A stretch of 5,565 bases of DNA from Hyphomicrobiaceae bacterium (lineage in GTDB: Bacteria > Pseudomonadota > Alphaproteobacteria > Rhizobiales > Hyphomicrobiaceae). How positions within the stretch are numbered: the stretch's first letter is position 1; each line of letters starts with the position of its first letter. The position numbers were made by a program, and so were the translations under genes. Where the stretch lies: positions 1 to 5,565 of the forward strand of contig JAFMSC010000303.1 of the NCBI GenBank assembly GCA_017353825.1. The letters are read 5' to 3'. This document shows positions 4,233 through 5,565 of this stretch, piece by piece. Below the pieces are notes generated by a model. It searched no databases and was not told where the DNA came from. It saw only the letters and a list, made by a program, of their open reading frames with translations.

Positions 4233-5096
4233 TCATTTCGCGGACCCGGGTTGCGCGCGGGTCGGCGACGCGCTGGTCCTGATCTCGATCAACCCGCGAT
4301 TGAGTTCTGCCCCCAAGAGGATGATGACGGCGGAAATCTGGAAAAACACAAGGGCGGCCATCATCGAGGCGAGCCCTGCGTAGAATCGGGAGTAGTTGCT
4401 AAACGCGAGCCACGAGCCGAACAGCCGCGCCGCCAGAAGCCATAGCACGATGCTGAGCAGAACGCCGGGCCACACCGCGGCCAGCCGCCGGCGTCCAGCC
4501 GCCAGCCACAGATGATAGGCGAGGAGCTGGATACCGATGACCGCCGCAACGATGAGCAAGCGCAGGATCAGCGACAGCCAGCCGTGATCGGCGAGCCACA
4601 GCAGCCACGCGGGCTTGATGCGCGCCACCATCTCCGGTCCGACCACCACTCCCCAGGTCAGCACCAGCACACCGACCGCACTCAAGATCACAAAGGCGCC
4701 GCTTTGCAATAGGCACACGGGGTAGGGCCGCGTCTCCTTCTGGCGGTAGGCGACGTTGAGCGCGGCCCTGAGGCTCTCGATGGCACTGGTGGCGAAGAAC
4801 AGCGCAATGAAGGCGCCATAGGTCAAGAGGTCGAAGCGGGTGCGACCCATGACCTCCATCACCTCGGGAGCCAGGGCCTGCGCCACCGGCGCCGGCACGA
4901 TCTCGAACAGTTGCTTGACGCCTTCCTTGGCCCGCTCCTCGCCGCCGAACACGCCTGCGAGCGCTCCGAGAAAGATGCAGAACGGGAACAGCGATAGTAC
5001 GAAGGAGTAGGCAACCGCGCCGGCCATGGCGAATCCGCTGTCGGCATAGACAGCCCGCAACGCCGCGATGATGGTCCTGATTTGTCCGAAGATCAT
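4233..5096 (-). CDS. YihY/BrkB-family inner-membrane protein
   Basis: A polytopic inner-membrane protein of the YihY (formerly RNase BN/BrkB) family. The molecular function is not established for most members; the old ribonuclease label was an error in E. coli. The 287-residue length is normal. About six membrane segments can be seen, near residues 26-49, 90-106, 130-153, 173-198, 207-228 and 238-262. Family hallmarks are AGAVAYSFVLSLFPF in segment 1, the amphipathic ATSAIESLRAALNVAYR stretch, and the C-terminal block with SNYSRFYAGLASMMAALVFF and LLGAELN. The start ATG 5096 has a GAGG (5102-5105) 5 bases before it, and family similarity begins right there. An in-frame extension to 5444 is rejected because it is Arg/Pro-rich and runs antisense into the neighbouring gene. 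The tail after 272 is short, polar and probably cytoplasmic. It lies 231 bp upstream of the O-demethylase-like gene on the same strand. The gap holds a palindrome and a candidate promoter, so cotranscription is doubtful. Confidence 0.9.
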   Translation of the reverse strand: MIFGQIRTIIAALRAVYADSGFAMAGAVAYSFVLSLFPFCIFLGALAGVFGGEERAKEGVKQLFEIVPAPVAQALAPEVMEVMGRTRFDLLTYGAFIALFFATSAIESLRAALNVAYRQKETRPYPVCLLQSGAFVILSAVGVLVLTWGVVVGPEMVARIKPAWLLWLADHGWLSLILRLLIVAAVIGIQLLAYHLWLAAGRRRLAAVWPGVLLSIVLWLLAARLFGSWLAFSNYSRFYAGLASMMAALVFFQISAVIILLGAELNRGLIEIRTSASPTRAQPGSAK

Positions 5097-5329
5097 GACT
5101 GCCTCGCGCTCAGGCAGCTGCGCCCGCGCGCCACAGGTGTTTGCAAAGTCCGACGGGACACTAGCACGGGCCGGCCCGCCGTTCGGGGAGGTGGGCAGGC
5201 CACGCAGCTGCGCGCAGACGCAGGCGAAAGCTGGTATTCTGCATTGCGTCGCCTGCCACGCCTCAGCTCGCGCCTGTGCGAGCACTGGCGCTGACATAGG
5301 ACTGTGACAGACCCAAGACAGAGGCCGCC
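5097..5329. promoter_or_regulatory. Divergent intergenic region
   Basis: This 233-bp gap must hold the start signals of both flanking genes. I see no convincing -35/-10 pair in either direction. The only clear structure is an inverted repeat, GCAGGCGA (5220-5227) and TCGCCTGC (5249-5256), with a 21-base spacer that contains the gap's most AT-rich run (TATTCT at 5234-5239). It could be a shared operator or hairpin. Confidence 0.35.
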
Positions 5330-5565
5330 TTGAAGGACCCCGAGACCGCGAGTTGGATCGCCGCACTGGAGCGCGCCCGCGCCGAGCTTGAGGGCGCCTT
5401 GAGGGCCGACATGGATGCTTACGTCCTCGTTGGAAACCGGGCACGCAATCCCGTGTACCGCTGCTGGGAGCAGCTGAACCGGGCCATCGATGAGTTGCGC
5501 CAGGCCCCGCCCGTGCCTGCCCGGCGCAGAGTGCAGCTGCGCGAGGCTCTGGCGCGCCTCTGCAG
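5330..5565 (+). CDS. Unrecognised small helical protein, 3' end beyond the window
   Basis: I do not recognise this gene. The frame opens after a TAG at 5297-5299 and stays open for 78 codons to the window edge. A TTG start at 5330 is preceded by AGAGG (5320-5324) at 5 bases; the next option is ATG 5411, with no comparable site. The protein begins KDPETASWIAALERARAEL and is rich in Ala, Arg, Glu and Leu, with a repeated charged-helical pattern, suggesting a soluble all-alpha fold. A short less charged segment, DAYVLVGNRARNPVYRCW (29-46), sits between two helical parts. No membrane segment, signal peptide or metal motif is seen. It is divergent from the YihY-family gene. The good ribosome binding site and GC-rich third positions support it as real; the antisense frame over the same bases looks non-coding. 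Confidence 0.55.
   Translation, partial: MKDPETASWIAALERARAELEGALRADMDAYVLVGNRARNPVYRCWEQLNRAIDELRQAPPVPARRRVQLREALARLC

Noticed and set aside
4060..4445. Two plus-strand frames near the YihY-family 3' end
   Set aside because: They overlap the recognised minus-strand gene, lack ribosome binding sites and show no family features.
5097..5444. N-terminal extension of the YihY-family protein (116 extra residues)
   Set aside because: The added residues are Arg/Pro-rich, unlike the family, and overlap the divergent gene; the start at 5096 has its own GAGG and fits the family length.
1..5565. CRISPR arrays, toxin-antitoxin pairs, defence systems, riboswitches or a novel multigene system
   Set aside because: No regular spaced repeats, no recognisable defence or toxin domains and no known riboswitch core were seen on either strand.

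Overview
The window comes from a GC-rich bacterial chromosome. It is most likely an alphaproteobacterium, probably of the Hyphomicrobiales (Rhizobiales) type. I infer this from the strong match to my memory of alphaproteobacterial crotonyl-CoA carboxylase/reductase, the valine tRNA remnant, and the G/C-rich third codon positions. No species can be named from the sequence alone.

Layout from left to right. Positions 1-710 look like the decayed end of an integrated element. A tyrosine-recombinase (P4-type) integrase reads leftward from 501. It is broken by an in-frame TAG and then cut off after its arm-binding domain. Between it and position 665 lie two pairs of GTAC-centred repeats, each pair spaced 11 bp. 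At 665-710 sits the 3' part of a tRNA-Val(GAC), running from the anticodon loop to CCA, with no matching 5' acceptor strand. This is the expected form of the distal attachment site of a tRNA-targeting island. The tRNA piece reads rightward, so the element should lie to the left and the older chromosome to the right.

The chromosomal part holds four genes. A crotonyl-CoA carboxylase/reductase (847-2184, +) is the key enzyme of the ethylmalonyl-CoA pathway. It converges, across a 413-bp gap with several hairpins, on a GcvT-superfamily protein (2598-4001, -). That protein most resembles the tetrahydrofolate-dependent aromatic O-demethylases LigM/DesA. Upstream of it on the same strand, 231 bp away, is a YihY/BrkB-family inner-membrane protein (4233-5096, -). 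Divergent from that gene is the start of an unrecognised helical protein (5330-5565, +) that runs off the right edge.

The first two genes can be linked loosely through one-carbon and C2 metabolism: methyl transfer to tetrahydrofolate on one side, acetyl-CoA assimilation on the other. They are convergent, not an operon, and the link is inference. The YihY gene and the partial gene show no clear connection to them. I found no convincing new defence, CRISPR or toxin system here. The part most worth a second look is the integrase/tRNA-fragment junction directly upstream of the crotonyl-CoA carboxylase/reductase gene.
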